A stretch of 64,000 nucleotides of DNA, taken from contig NZ_JAHFVK010000001.1 in NCBI RefSeq assembly GCF_018599195.1, positions 992,001 through 1,056,000 of the forward strand. The letters run 5' to 3'. The notes beneath the pieces were generated by a model. It made no database searches. It worked only from the letters and a program-made list of their open reading frames with translations, and was not told the DNA's origin. How positions within the stretch are numbered: position 1 is the stretch's first letter; every line of letters begins with the position of its first letter. Positions 48,338-56,845 of this stretch are shown in pieces. The position numbers were made by a program, and so were the translations under genes. This DNA comes from Croceibacterium selenioxidans. GTDB lineage: Bacteria > Pseudomonadota > Alphaproteobacteria > Sphingomonadales > Sphingomonadaceae.

Positions 48338-48428
48338 ACCTCTCACTAACCCCTCAATCAGTTGCGACCCAGGGAAGCAAATGCCAGCAAATGCTGGACA
48401 AAGGGTAAAGGCGGGGTGCGGAAGTTGC

Positions 48429-49661
48429 TCAGGCGCCTCGCAAGATCGCGTGGCGCTTGCGACCTAGGCTGAGTTTGCGCTCCTCTCCCACGGGCAACTC
48501 GATCAGCAATCCGGGATCCGATTGAGCGATATCGTCTATTCGCACAGCACCCTCCGCGATCTTGCGCTTGGCCTCGCCATTGGACGCGGTGAAGCCCAGC
48601 GCGGTGCAGGCTGCTCCGAGGCGAATCCCTTCTCCGCTGACTTCGAGGACCGGCAAGTCCTGCCCCATACCGCCACCAGCGAACGTCGCGGCTGCGGTAG
48701 CCTCGGCCGCGCCTGCGGCATCTTCGCCCCGGACCAGCTTGGTCACTTCATTTGCTAGGACGATCTTTGCCTGGTTGATCTCTGCCCCTTCGAGGGCCTC
48801 GAGACGGGCGATCTCATCTAGAGGCAGGTCCGTGAACAGGCGCAGAAACCTCCCGACATCGCGGTCGTCAGCGTTGCGCCAGTACTGCCAGAAGTCGTAG
48901 CTTGGTAGCTGGTCCTCGTTAAGCCAGACTGCGCCCGCTGCGGTCTTGCCCATCTTCCCACCGTCTGCCGTCGTGAGCAACGGTGTGGTTAGACCGAAGA
49001 CTTCGACGCCGTCCATCCGGCGGGTGAGCTCCACGCCGTTTACGATATTGCCCCACTGATCCGAGCCGCCCATCTGCAGCCTGACGCGCTGGTCCTTGCA
49101 CAAGTGGCGGAAGTCGTAACCTTGCAGTATCATGTAGTTGAATTCGAGAAAGGTCATCGGCTGCTCGCGTTCGAGCCGCAAGCGGACCGAGTCGAAGCTC
49201 AGCATCCGGTTCACGGTGAAGTGCGTGCCGACTTCCTGCAACAGCTGGATGTAGCCGAGCTGGCCTAGCCAATCGTGATTGTTGACCATGACTGCGTCGG
49301 TCGGACCGTCGCCAAATCTCAACAACTTGGCGAAGACGGTGCGGATCGAGGCGATGTTCTCCTCGATCGTCTCGTCGGAGAGCATCTTGCGGCTTTCGTC
49401 GCGGCCGGTGGGGTCGCCGATGCGAGTGGTGCCGCCGCCCATCAGGACGACGGGCTTGTGCCCCGCCTGCTGCAACCGGCGCAGCATCATGATCTGCACC
49501 AGGCTGCCGACATGGAGCGATGGCGCTGTGGCGTCGAAGCCGATATACCCCGGGACGACTTGCTTCGACGCGAGGGCATCGAGTGCCTCCGCGTCGGTCA
49601 TCTGGTGGATGTAGCCACGCTCGTCGAGCAGGCGGAGCAGGTCGGACTTGTACTGGCTCAT
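48429..49661 (-). CDS. tyrS: Tyrosyl-tRNA synthetase
   Basis: The 410-residue class I synthetase charges tRNA-Tyr. The HIGH-like HVGSL follows GFDATAPSL near the N-terminus. The KMSKS loop is represented by KMGKT after TTADGG. A C-terminal S4 RNA-binding domain is present ([16 protein letters not shown]). ATG 49661 is preceded by AAGGAAG; a longer frame upstream lacks homology. Divergent from the DOMON-like gene with 46 bases between start codons. Confidence 0.95.
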   Translation of the reverse strand: MSQYKSDLLRLLDERGYIHQMTDAEALDALASKQVVPGYIGFDATAPSLHVGSLVQIMMLRRLQQAGHKPVVLMGGGTTRIGDPTGRDESRKMLSDETIEENIASIRTVFAKLLRFGDGPTDAVMVNNHDWLGQLGYIQLLQEVGTHFTVNRMLSFDSVRLRLEREQPMTFLEFNYMILQGYDFRHLCKDQRVRLQMGGSDQWGNIVNGVELTRRMDGVEVFGLTTPLLTTADGGKMGKTAAGAVWLNEDQLPSYDFWQYWRNADDRDVGRFLRLFTDLPLDEIARLEALEGAEINQAKIVLANEVTKLVRGEDAAGAAEATAAATFAGGGMGQDLPVLEVSGEGIRLGAACTALGFTASNGEAKRKIAEGAVRIDDIAQSDPGLLIELPVGEERKLSLGRKRHAILRGA

Positions 49662-49706
49662 AGCGCTTCCTTGATCGGGGCGGGCGCGTAGCACGGGGTT
49701 GAACGC

Positions 49707-50249
49707 TTGCAAACGCATCTGCTGACCCCGCATCCTTATCATCCTGCTTCAGTCGTGAACCGCATAGAGGCTCGCGTGATAGGATCCGATGCCAATTGGC
49801 TGCGGGTCCGCTGGCGGATCGAGGGGGCGCAGGAGCTTGTGGTGCCGTCTTTCGCGGGGAAGGGCAGGGCGGACGGGCTCTGGAACGCGACCTGCTTCGA
49901 GCTGTTCCTCAAGCCCGAGGGGCAGAGCTCCTACGTCGAACTGAACCTTTCGCCGTCCGAGCGCTGGAATGCGTATGATTTCGCCGCCTATCGCTGGGGC
50001 ATGAAGGAGCGGCCGTTCCCGCGCGAGCCCGAGTGCACCATGCGCCAAGGGAGCAGTTTCGCCATCTTCGACGCCGCGATCCCGATCGGCGGACTGCCGA
50101 CGGTCGAATGCTCCATGGGCATGTGCGCGGTCATCGAAGAGCAGGGCGGGGTGAAGAGCTACTGGGCGCTTGCCCACCCTGAAGGCGCGCCCGACTTCCA
50201 CTCAGCCGCTTGCTTCACCGCGACGCTTCCGGCACCGGGAGCGGCATGA
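49707..50249 (+). CDS. DOMON-like domain protein
   Basis: A 180-residue protein with start TTG 49707, which follows GGGG at 8 bases; no ATG fits and a GTG at 49755 would remove the first strand. The segments [36 protein letters not shown] and the end CFTATL form the beta-sandwich pattern of DOMON-like/carbohydrate-binding-like domains. No signal peptide is seen, so it is probably cytoplasmic. Its stop overlaps the start of the NamZ-like gene (ATGA), implying a joint task. Confidence 0.7.
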   Translation: MQTHLLTPHPYHPASVVNRIEARVIGSDANWLRVRWRIEGAQELVVPSFAGKGRADGLWNATCFELFLKPEGQSSYVELNLSPSERWNAYDFAAYRWGMKERPFPREPECTMRQGSSFAIFDAAIPIGGLPTVECSMGMCAVIEEQGGVKSYWALAHPEGAPDFHSAACFTATLPAPGAA

Positions 50250-51445
50250 AGTTCGGGATCGATCGCCTGCTCGCGGAGCAGGAGCTGAAGGCACCTCTGG
50301 CAGGCAAGCGAGTCGCGCTGGTCGCGCACCCCGCCTCTGTGACCGCCAACTTGACCCATTCACTAGATGCCCTGGTCGCTGCCGGGATAAACGTGACCGC
50401 GGCCTTTGGCCCGCAGCACGGGATCAAAGGCGACAAGCAGGACAACATGGTCGAGACCGTCGACGAGACGGACGCGCGCTACGGCATTCCGCTGTTCAGC
50501 CTCTACGGAGAAGTCCGCCGGCCGACCGGACAGATGATGAGCTCTGCCGACGTATTTCTGTTCGACCTGCAGGACCTCGGCTGCCGCATCTACACCTTCT
50601 GCACGACCCTGCTGTACCTGCTCGAAGAGGCGGCCCGGTACGGCAAGGAAGTCTGGGTATTGGATCGTCCCAACCCGGCGGGACGTCCGGTCGAGGGCAC
50701 GCTGCTCATTCCGGGGCAGGAGAGTTTCGTGGGCGCCGGGCCCATGCCCATGCGGCACGGGCTGACCATGGGCGAGATGGGGCATTGGTTCATTCATCGC
50801 TTCGGGCTCGACGTGGAATATCGCGTGATCGAGATGCACGACTGGCTGCCCGAGGCCGGCCCCGGCTTCGGCTGGCCCGAAAGCCGCGTCTGGATCAACC
50901 CGAGCCCGAACGCGGCCAGTCTCAACATGGCCCGGGCCTATGCAGGCACGGTCATGCTCGAGGGCACGACGCTGAGCGAGGGGCGCGGCACGACCCGTCC
51001 GCTGGAAGTGCTGTTCGGTGCGCCGGATGTCGACGCCTCGGCGGTTCTGGCGGAAATGAATCGCGTGGCGCCGGAGTGGATGGGGGGCTGCGCGATCCGT
51101 GAATGCTGGTTTACCCCGACTTTCCACAAATACGCAGGAGAGCTGTGTAACGCCTTGATGATCCATGCCGAAGGCGGGTTTTACCGGCACGAGACGTTCC
51201 ACCCCTGGCGATTGCAGGCCCTAGCCTTCAAGGCCATCCGAAACCTCTATCCCGATTACGAGCTTTGGCGGGACTTTCCCTATGAGTACGAGTTCGAACG
51301 CCTGGCGATCGACGTGATCAATGGCGGCCACGCACTGCGCGAATGGGTTGATGACGCCGCCGCAAGACCCGGCGACCTCGACGCCTTGACGAGCGCTGAC
51401 GAGGCCGAATGGCGCGAGGACGTGAAAGAGCTGCTGCTCTATTGA
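50246..51445 (+). CDS. DUF1343/NamZ-family protein (exo-beta-N-acetylmuramidase-like)
   Basis: A 399-residue member of the DUF1343 family, whose characterised member NamZ removes N-acetylmuramic acid from the ends of peptidoglycan chains. Family segments: GKRVALVAHPASVTANL, AFGPQHGIKGDKQD, SLYGEVRRPTGQMM, VFLFDLQDLGCRIYT (with the conserved acidic-residue region), VLDRPNPAGR and GTTLSEGRGTTRPL. No signal peptide is seen from ATG 50246, so it would act in the cytoplasm on recycled muropeptides, or be exported by other means. ATGA-coupled to the DOMON-like gene. Confidence 0.88.
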   Translation: MKFGIDRLLAEQELKAPLAGKRVALVAHPASVTANLTHSLDALVAAGINVTAAFGPQHGIKGDKQDNMVETVDETDARYGIPLFSLYGEVRRPTGQMMSSADVFLFDLQDLGCRIYTFCTTLLYLLEEAARYGKEVWVLDRPNPAGRPVEGTLLIPGQESFVGAGPMPMRHGLTMGEMGHWFIHRFGLDVEYRVIEMHDWLPEAGPGFGWPESRVWINPSPNAASLNMARAYAGTVMLEGTTLSEGRGTTRPLEVLFGAPDVDASAVLAEMNRVAPEWMGGCAIRECWFTPTFHKYAGELCNALMIHAEGGFYRHETFHPWRLQALAFKAIRNLYPDYELWRDFPYEYEFERLAIDVINGGHALREWVDDAAARPGDLDALTSADEAEWREDVKELLLY

Positions 51446-51457
51446 GCGGCGGGCGCT

Positions 51458-51787
51458 CTACCGAAGCGGGCGCACCTGCGCTGGTTCGTTGATCGTCGGC
51501 ACCGGGCGGACATCGCTGGTGTCGTTGCGCATGACCAGGACCGAGCAGCCGTCGATCTTGTGGTCGACCGCCGCGATCAGCATTCCTTCCTCAGCTTTGT
51601 CGGCGTCCCGCTGGAGCGCTGGTTGGCCCCGTTCCTGACGGACCAGTTCTATACGGCCAATGCAACTATCGGCCTTTGTGTTGGCCAGGGCGTGCTTAGC
51701 GCCGGGCACCGGCGCCAGCGGGACTTCGTTCGGCGCTACGGCGCCGGTGGTGAGTGCGAGTGCGAGAAGGGCAATGGCAGTACGCAA
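51458..51787 (-). CDS. Small exported protein, function unknown
   Basis: A 109-residue protein translated from TTG 51787, chosen because AAAGGAGAGG precedes it closely. The N-terminus is a signal peptide (AIALLALALTTGAVA). The remainder contains CIGRIELVRQERGQP and DGCSVLVMRND, giving two Cys that could form a disulfide. No family is recognised. It is convergent with the NamZ-like gene and divergent from the GST gene. Confidence 0.6.
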   Translation of the reverse strand: MRTAIALLALALTTGAVAPNEVPLAPVPGAKHALANTKADSCIGRIELVRQERGQPALQRDADKAEEGMLIAAVDHKIDGCSVLVMRNDTSDVRPVPTINEPAQVRPLR

Positions 51788-51883
51788 CAGGTCCTCTCCT
51801 TTTGACGTCCTTGTATCACGATTCCGCCGTCTTCAAAATCCCGGAACCGCTGCTAAGCCCTGTCGAAACATGAGGAGAGACGG

Positions 51884-52630
51884 ATGCTCAAACTGTACAG
51901 CTTCGGACCGGGTGCAAACTCGCTCAAGCCCATGCTCACGTTGTTCGAGAAGGGCCTCGAGTATGAGCAACACCTGTTGAACCCGGCGAAGTTCGAGCAT
52001 CATTCGGATTGGTACAAGGCCCTCAACCCGCGCGGACAAGTGCCGGCGCTTGACGACGACGGGCGCATCGTCACCGAGAGCACGGTGATCTGCGAATATC
52101 TGGAGGACGCCCACCCAACAGCGGTGAAGCTGCGTCCCGACGACCCTTACGACCGCGCCCAAATGCGAGTCTGGACCAAATGGGTCGACGAATATTTCTG
52201 CTGGTGCGTCTCGACTATCGGCTGGCATCGCGGCGTCAAGTTCATGGCTCAACAATTGTCCGACGCTGAGTTCGAAGAGCACCTGAAGAAGATTCCGATC
52301 CCCGAACAGCAGGTGAAGTGGCGCCGGGCCCGCGAGGGATTTCCGCAGGACCTGCTCGACGAGGAAATGCGCAAGATCGGCGTCTCGGTCCGCAAGCTCG
52401 ACGATCATCTGGCCCATAACGAATGGCTCGCCGGTGGCATGTTTTCCCTCGCCGATATCTGCAATTTCGCGATCGCCAACGGCATGGAACTGGGCTTCGC
52501 CGAACAGGTGAACAAGCAGGACACGCCGCACCTCGTCCGCTGGATCGAGCAGATCAACGCCCGCCCGAAAGTGCAGGCCATGTTCGCAGCGATACCGCGC
52601 GAGCGCCTGGGGCCGCCGAAAGACGGCTGA
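51884..52630 (+). CDS. Glutathione S-transferase
   Basis: A 248-residue protein with the thioredoxin-like N-terminal domain (LKLYSFGPGANSLKPMLTLF, in part; NPRGQVPALDDDGRIVTEST, in part) and all-helical C-terminal domain ending in WIEQINARPKVQAMF. The cis-Pro (QVPAL) and the Glu-Ser glutathione motif (TEST) are in place. It should use glutathione for conjugation or reduction; subclass not assigned. ATG follows GAGGAGAG. Confidence 0.9.
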   Translation: MLKLYSFGPGANSLKPMLTLFEKGLEYEQHLLNPAKFEHHSDWYKALNPRGQVPALDDDGRIVTESTVICEYLEDAHPTAVKLRPDDPYDRAQMRVWTKWVDEYFCWCVSTIGWHRGVKFMAQQLSDAEFEEHLKKIPIPEQQVKWRRAREGFPQDLLDEEMRKIGVSVRKLDDHLAHNEWLAGGMFSLADICNFAIANGMELGFAEQVNKQDTPHLVRWIEQINARPKVQAMFAAIPRERLGPPKDG

Positions 52631-52682
52631 GGTCTTCTTTGCGGTAACGGACTGGCAAGGGCTTCTTGGTTAATGGCTGGCC

Positions 52683-53882
52683 ATGAAGTGGGAGTTTTTA
52701 CGCAAGGCAGAGTGGCTGGATAGGTCGCGGGCGACCGCCTACCTGGGCATTCTGGCGGCCATCAATATCACGTCGCTTGTGGCGTTGGTGTTGACGTCGC
52801 ACGGCGGCGTTGATCGCAACGGCTCCCTGCTGGGGACTGATTTCTTGAGCTTCTGGGCGACGGGACAGATGCTCCACCAGGGGGCGCCGGTCTACGACGC
52901 CGCGGCCCACATCGCCGCGCAGCGGGCGTTCTATGCCCCGGAAGAGGGCTACATGGCCTTCTTCTATCCTCCGTCGTTCCTGCCATTCTGCTGGCCGCTG
53001 GGTCTTCTCGGCTACTTCCCGGCACTCGCCATATGGCTGCTGGCAACGGGTGCCTTCTACGCCTTTGCGGTGCGCAAATGGCTTGGCGCGCTGTCGCTCG
53101 ATAGGCCCGTCTGGCTGCTGCTCGCCGCCTTTCCTCCGGTTTTGCTCACCGTAACCCATGGACAGAGCTCATTATTGGTGGCGGCGCTGCTCGGACTCGG
53201 CGCTCTCCTGGTCCCTCGGGCGCCGGTACTGGCCGGAGTGCTGTTGGGCTTGGCGACGATCAAGCCGCAGTTCGGCCTCCTGTTCCCTTTGGCGCTACTC
53301 CTGACGCGCGAATGGCGCGTCATCATCGCCGCTGGGGTGACGGCAGTAGGTCTGGCCGTGATGAGCGCTGTGATCTTCGGTGTCGACATCTGGGGGGACT
53401 GGTACCTCGCGAGCGGTCGGGCCCAATCAGCGCTGGTTGCGGGCGAAGTCGCCTACGCCAAGATGATGAGCCCCTTGGCGGCGCTGAAGTTGTTGGGAGC
53501 GCCTGACAGTGCAGCTTTCGCGGTGCAGGCCATAGTCGCGCTCTCGGTGGCCGCCGCCGTGGCATGGGCCGCGTGGGGACGGCGTTGGAGCATCGATCTT
53601 GCGGCGCTGGTTCTGGCGGGGGCGCCCCTCGCTACGCCTTTCGTGCTCGATTATGACATGGTCCTGTTGGCCTTCCCGTTGATCTACCTCGCGGCGACGG
53701 GCTTCCGGAATTGGGAGAGGCTGGCGTTGGTGCTCGGCTTCGCTGGAGCAGCGCTGGCCAGGCCGCTGGGCGTCTACGGAGGGATACCGGTGATGCCCTT
53801 TATTGCCGGACTGCTCTTCGTGGTCCTCGCGCGGCGGATCATTGTTCCAATCGCAGTCTCGGGATCTGCCCCGGGCGAATAG
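52683..53882 (+). CDS. GT87-like membrane glycosyltransferase (DUF2029)
   Basis: A 399-residue polytopic protein with about ten hydrophobic helices. The N-terminal loop GTDFLSFWATGQMLHQGAPVYD (in part), with its conserved Asp after the first helix, and FFYPPSFLPFCWPLGLL are characteristic of the GT87/DUF2029 family, which in actinobacteria transfers mannose from polyprenol-phosphate donors. In sphingomonads the substrate is unknown. The ribosome site is weak. It stands alone between the GST and the chemoreceptor genes. Confidence 0.8.
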   Translation: MKWEFLRKAEWLDRSRATAYLGILAAINITSLVALVLTSHGGVDRNGSLLGTDFLSFWATGQMLHQGAPVYDAAAHIAAQRAFYAPEEGYMAFFYPPSFLPFCWPLGLLGYFPALAIWLLATGAFYAFAVRKWLGALSLDRPVWLLLAAFPPVLLTVTHGQSSLLVAALLGLGALLVPRAPVLAGVLLGLATIKPQFGLLFPLALLLTREWRVIIAAGVTAVGLAVMSAVIFGVDIWGDWYLASGRAQSALVAGEVAYAKMMSPLAALKLLGAPDSAAFAVQAIVALSVAAAVAWAAWGRRWSIDLAALVLAGAPLATPFVLDYDMVLLAFPLIYLAATGFRNWERLALVLGFAGAALARPLGVYGGIPVMPFIAGLLFVVLARRIIVPIAVSGSAPGE

Positions 53883-53949
53883 CCTTAACGCTCCGCTAAC
53901 CAAACCGATGGTACCGCTATCTCAAAGATAGATGGGGTTGGGGGTTAGA

Positions 53950-55347
53950 ATGCTGCATGAGTCCATCAGCGCGCCCGATAGCGGTGCGATTGAAGGCATT
54001 TCCGAGGCGTGCGGAGAAGTCACCGTCGGTTGTTCCGACGTGTCCGGCCTTATACAGTCGGTCATCGCCTCGTCAGAGCGGCTGCGGGCCGAGCATTCTG
54101 CCTTGCTCGGCACTGTCGAAAATCTCAACTCCGACCAGGATCAGGTTGCGCAGGCCTGTGACGAATCCCGCCTGTTGTCCCAGCGGGCCATCGATCAGCT
54201 CGGCGAAGGCACCGGCCACATCCGCTCTTCGCTCGCCGAGATCGGCAATCTGCTCCAACTGGTCGACAAGCTCACGCATCACGTAACCGGTTTCGCGGCG
54301 GCGATGGAGCAGGTGCGCCGGTGTTCGCAGGACATCGACAAGCTCGCCCAGACCACCAACATCCTCGCGCTCAACGCCACGATCGAAGCGGCTCGGGCCG
54401 GCGCGGCGGGACGCACGTTTGCCGTTGTGGCCGGCGAGGTGAAAAGCCTGGCCAATGATACCCGCGTCGCTACCGACGAGATCATGCGCACTATCGACGC
54501 CCTCGGCGTCGAGGCCGAACAGGTCATCGTCGAGATAGAGAAGGGCGTGAAAGTCCGCGACGATGCGCGCAACTCGGTGGCCAGGATCGAAGACACCCTC
54601 ATCAGCGTCAGCGAAGTCGTGACCGAGGTGGATCGGCAGAACGACCAGATTTCCCGCGCCACAGGCGCGATCAGCGGCCATGTCGAGTTGCTTCAGCAAG
54701 TGCTGGCCTCGTTCAACGAGGCGGCGAAGGACAACGAGGGGAAGCTCGGCAGCGCGCAACATCGCATGGGCGACCTAGAGGAAATGGCGAGCGTGATGTT
54801 CGACCGGATCGTCCATGCCGGCCTTGCTCCGCAGGACAGCGAGATGGTTGCGCGCGCAAAAGAGGCTGCCGATGAAGTCGTTACGCTGGCAAAGGAAGCG
54901 CTTTCGAGCGGAAAGCTTAGCGAGGCCGCCCTGTTCGACGACAACTATGTCGAAGTGGCCGGGACCAATCCGCAGCTCTTCCGTAACAAGTTCTGCGACT
55001 GGGCGGACGCCAACTGGCGTCCAGTGCTCGACCGGATCAAGGCTTCGGACACGCGCATCGTCGCGACGGTCTGCGATGACCGCAATGGCTTCCTGCCGAC
55101 CCACCTTTCGGATCGTTCGCGCAAGCCGACCGGCGATTACCAGCACGATCTGCAGTATTGCCGCAACGGTCGCATCATCTTCAACGCCATCGACAGGCGC
55201 ATCAAGAAGAGCGCGGCGAACTTCTCGATGGCGGTCTACCGTTACGAAGGCGACGGCAAGCAGTACCGCGTCGTTCGCCTCGCCAGCGTTCCGATCGTGA
55301 TCAACGGTCGGCGCTGGGGCGACTACGAGATCTCCTACGCTCTGTGA
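53950..55347 (+). CDS. Soluble methyl-accepting chemotaxis-type protein A with C-terminal sensory-like domain
   Basis: The start is ATG 53950, which has GGGGG just upstream; an ATG 18 bases earlier is less likely. The 465-residue protein has no transmembrane helix and no HAMP. Residues about 20-320 are a long helical signalling region with hairpin tip NILALNATIEAARAGAAGRT (in part, 137-156) and GEVKSLAND. Behind it is a C-terminal domain (about 330-465) with DRNGFLPTHLSDRS, YCRNGRIIFN and INGRRWGDYEISYAL. This domain occurs in alphaproteobacterial chemoreceptors after the signalling hairpin and resembles a Cache/PAS-type fold. No che genes are in the window. Confidence 0.82.
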   Translation: MLHESISAPDSGAIEGISEACGEVTVGCSDVSGLIQSVIASSERLRAEHSALLGTVENLNSDQDQVAQACDESRLLSQRAIDQLGEGTGHIRSSLAEIGNLLQLVDKLTHHVTGFAAAMEQVRRCSQDIDKLAQTTNILALNATIEAARAGAAGRTFAVVAGEVKSLANDTRVATDEIMRTIDALGVEAEQVIVEIEKGVKVRDDARNSVARIEDTLISVSEVVTEVDRQNDQISRATGAISGHVELLQQVLASFNEAAKDNEGKLGSAQHRMGDLEEMASVMFDRIVHAGLAPQDSEMVARAKEAADEVVTLAKEALSSGKLSEAALFDDNYVEVAGTNPQLFRNKFCDWADANWRPVLDRIKASDTRIVATVCDDRNGFLPTHLSDRSRKPTGDYQHDLQYCRNGRIIFNAIDRRIKKSAANFSMAVYRYEGDGKQYRVVRLASVPIVINGRRWGDYEISYAL

Positions 55348-55430
55348 TGGGGACTGACCCGCACCTTTGATTTCCGCGGTGCAGCATTGGTGTTGCATTG
55401 CATGATGCAGTGCGGCATCGTCGACATCCT

Positions 55431-56837
55431 ATGGGGGAATTAGCAGTTTCGATCCGACCTGAGATCGAGGACCTTCTCGCGCAACTGGGTGAGCAGGCCG
55501 GCGATATTTCGGTCCAGTGCAGCGATACCGGCGGTATCGTGGGCAAGCTCAATCGCCAGATCTCGGCAGAAGCCGTGCGGCTTGACCATCTCGTCGAAGC
55601 GATGGCTTCGCTCAATGGGAGCCAAGCGGAGAGCCGGGGGGCGACCGAAGAGCTGCTACAAACCGCGACGGTGGCGTTCGATGTGCTCGAGCGCGGTAAC
55701 AAGGTCGCGCAAGTCTCCCTCAACGAGGTTTCGAAACTCGTAAGCGACGTGACGGGCATTGACGGGCAGCTCCAGGGTTTCCTCGAAACACTCGGTACGA
55801 TCGGCAATGTCACCCGGACGCTCAACCAGCTGGCCGAACAGACCGAATTGCTCAGTTTCAATGCGCGGATCGAGGCAGCGCGCGGTGGCGAAGCGACGCG
55901 GCCGTTCGAGGTGCTGGCGACGGAGATACGCCGGCTGGCGCACACTACCTCGGACTCCTCGACCCAGGTTGGGCGCAGTATTACCCGCCTGGAGCAATCG
56001 GCCGGAACGCTGATCGGCTCGCTCAAGGCCAATATCGCCAGCGGCCGCGAGACGACCCGTCACATCGAGGCGCTCAGCGAATCCCTGTCCGAAATGGCTG
56101 CTTTGGTGCACCAGTTCCGCGACCGCTCCCTGGCGATCGCCGCCAGCAACAAGCGCGCCGAGATCGATGTGGCGACGCTCGACGCGGGCCTCGTCGAGTT
56201 CGGAGAGGTTGCCGCGGAAAGCGCGCTTAGGGCCAAGCAAGCCTGCGAACAGCTCGACGATCTAGAGACCCGCGCCAACGACATGCTCAACCAGGTCGCC
56301 CACGGCGGCATCGAGACCCGCAACACGCCGCTGATCGACTTTGCCCTCACCGGTGCGCGCGAAGTCACCGAACTGATCGAGCGGCACCTCGGGACCGCCG
56401 AACTGCGTGAAGCCGCGCTGTTCGACACACACTACGTCCCGCGGCCAGGCACCGATCCGGTGCAGTACGATAACGCCTTCGCCGACTTTGCCGACAAGCA
56501 CGTCCGGCCCCTGCTCGACAATCACACCCGGCTCCAGCGCGCTGTCGTCGGATGCTGCCTGATCGACATGAACGGCTACCTGCCGACCCACATTACCGAG
56601 CGCAGCCAGGGCCAGATCCCCGGCCAGCGCCTGCGTAACCTGGAGTTCGCCCGCAACCGCCAGATTTTCATGGACAATCAGACCCGCCGGGCCCTCGACG
56701 GGGAGGGGGAGTTCTTCCTTTTCGCCTATCGCCAGGACCTCGGCGACGGACGGTTTCGCGCGCTACGCAGCGTGTTCGTCCCGCTCACCTTCGCAGGCCG
56801 CCGCTGGGGCCTCTACGAGGTCGGGTTCCTGCTCTAG
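55431..56837 (+). CDS. Soluble methyl-accepting chemotaxis-type protein B with C-terminal sensory-like domain
   Basis: A 468-residue paralogue of the preceding gene, starting at ATG 55431 (the upstream TTG lacks support). No transmembrane segment. The hairpin tip is more divergent (ELLSFNARIEAARGGEATRP, in part, then EIRRLAHTTS). The N-terminus shares a CSD--G-I element with protein A, and the C-terminal domain matches it (NGYLPTHITERSQGQ, ARNRQIFMDNQ, FAGRRWGLYEVGFLL). It converges with parE (8-base gap). Likely coupled by function to protein A; any partner kinase lies elsewhere. Confidence 0.82.
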   Translation: MGELAVSIRPEIEDLLAQLGEQAGDISVQCSDTGGIVGKLNRQISAEAVRLDHLVEAMASLNGSQAESRGATEELLQTATVAFDVLERGNKVAQVSLNEVSKLVSDVTGIDGQLQGFLETLGTIGNVTRTLNQLAEQTELLSFNARIEAARGGEATRPFEVLATEIRRLAHTTSDSSTQVGRSITRLEQSAGTLIGSLKANIASGRETTRHIEALSESLSEMAALVHQFRDRSLAIAASNKRAEIDVATLDAGLVEFGEVAAESALRAKQACEQLDDLETRANDMLNQVAHGGIETRNTPLIDFALTGAREVTELIERHLGTAELREAALFDTHYVPRPGTDPVQYDNAFADFADKHVRPLLDNHTRLQRAVVGCCLIDMNGYLPTHITERSQGQIPGQRLRNLEFARNRQIFMDNQTRRALDGEGEFFLFAYRQDLGDGRFRALRSVFVPLTFAGRRWGLYEVGFLL

Positions 56838-56845
56838 CGCGCCAC

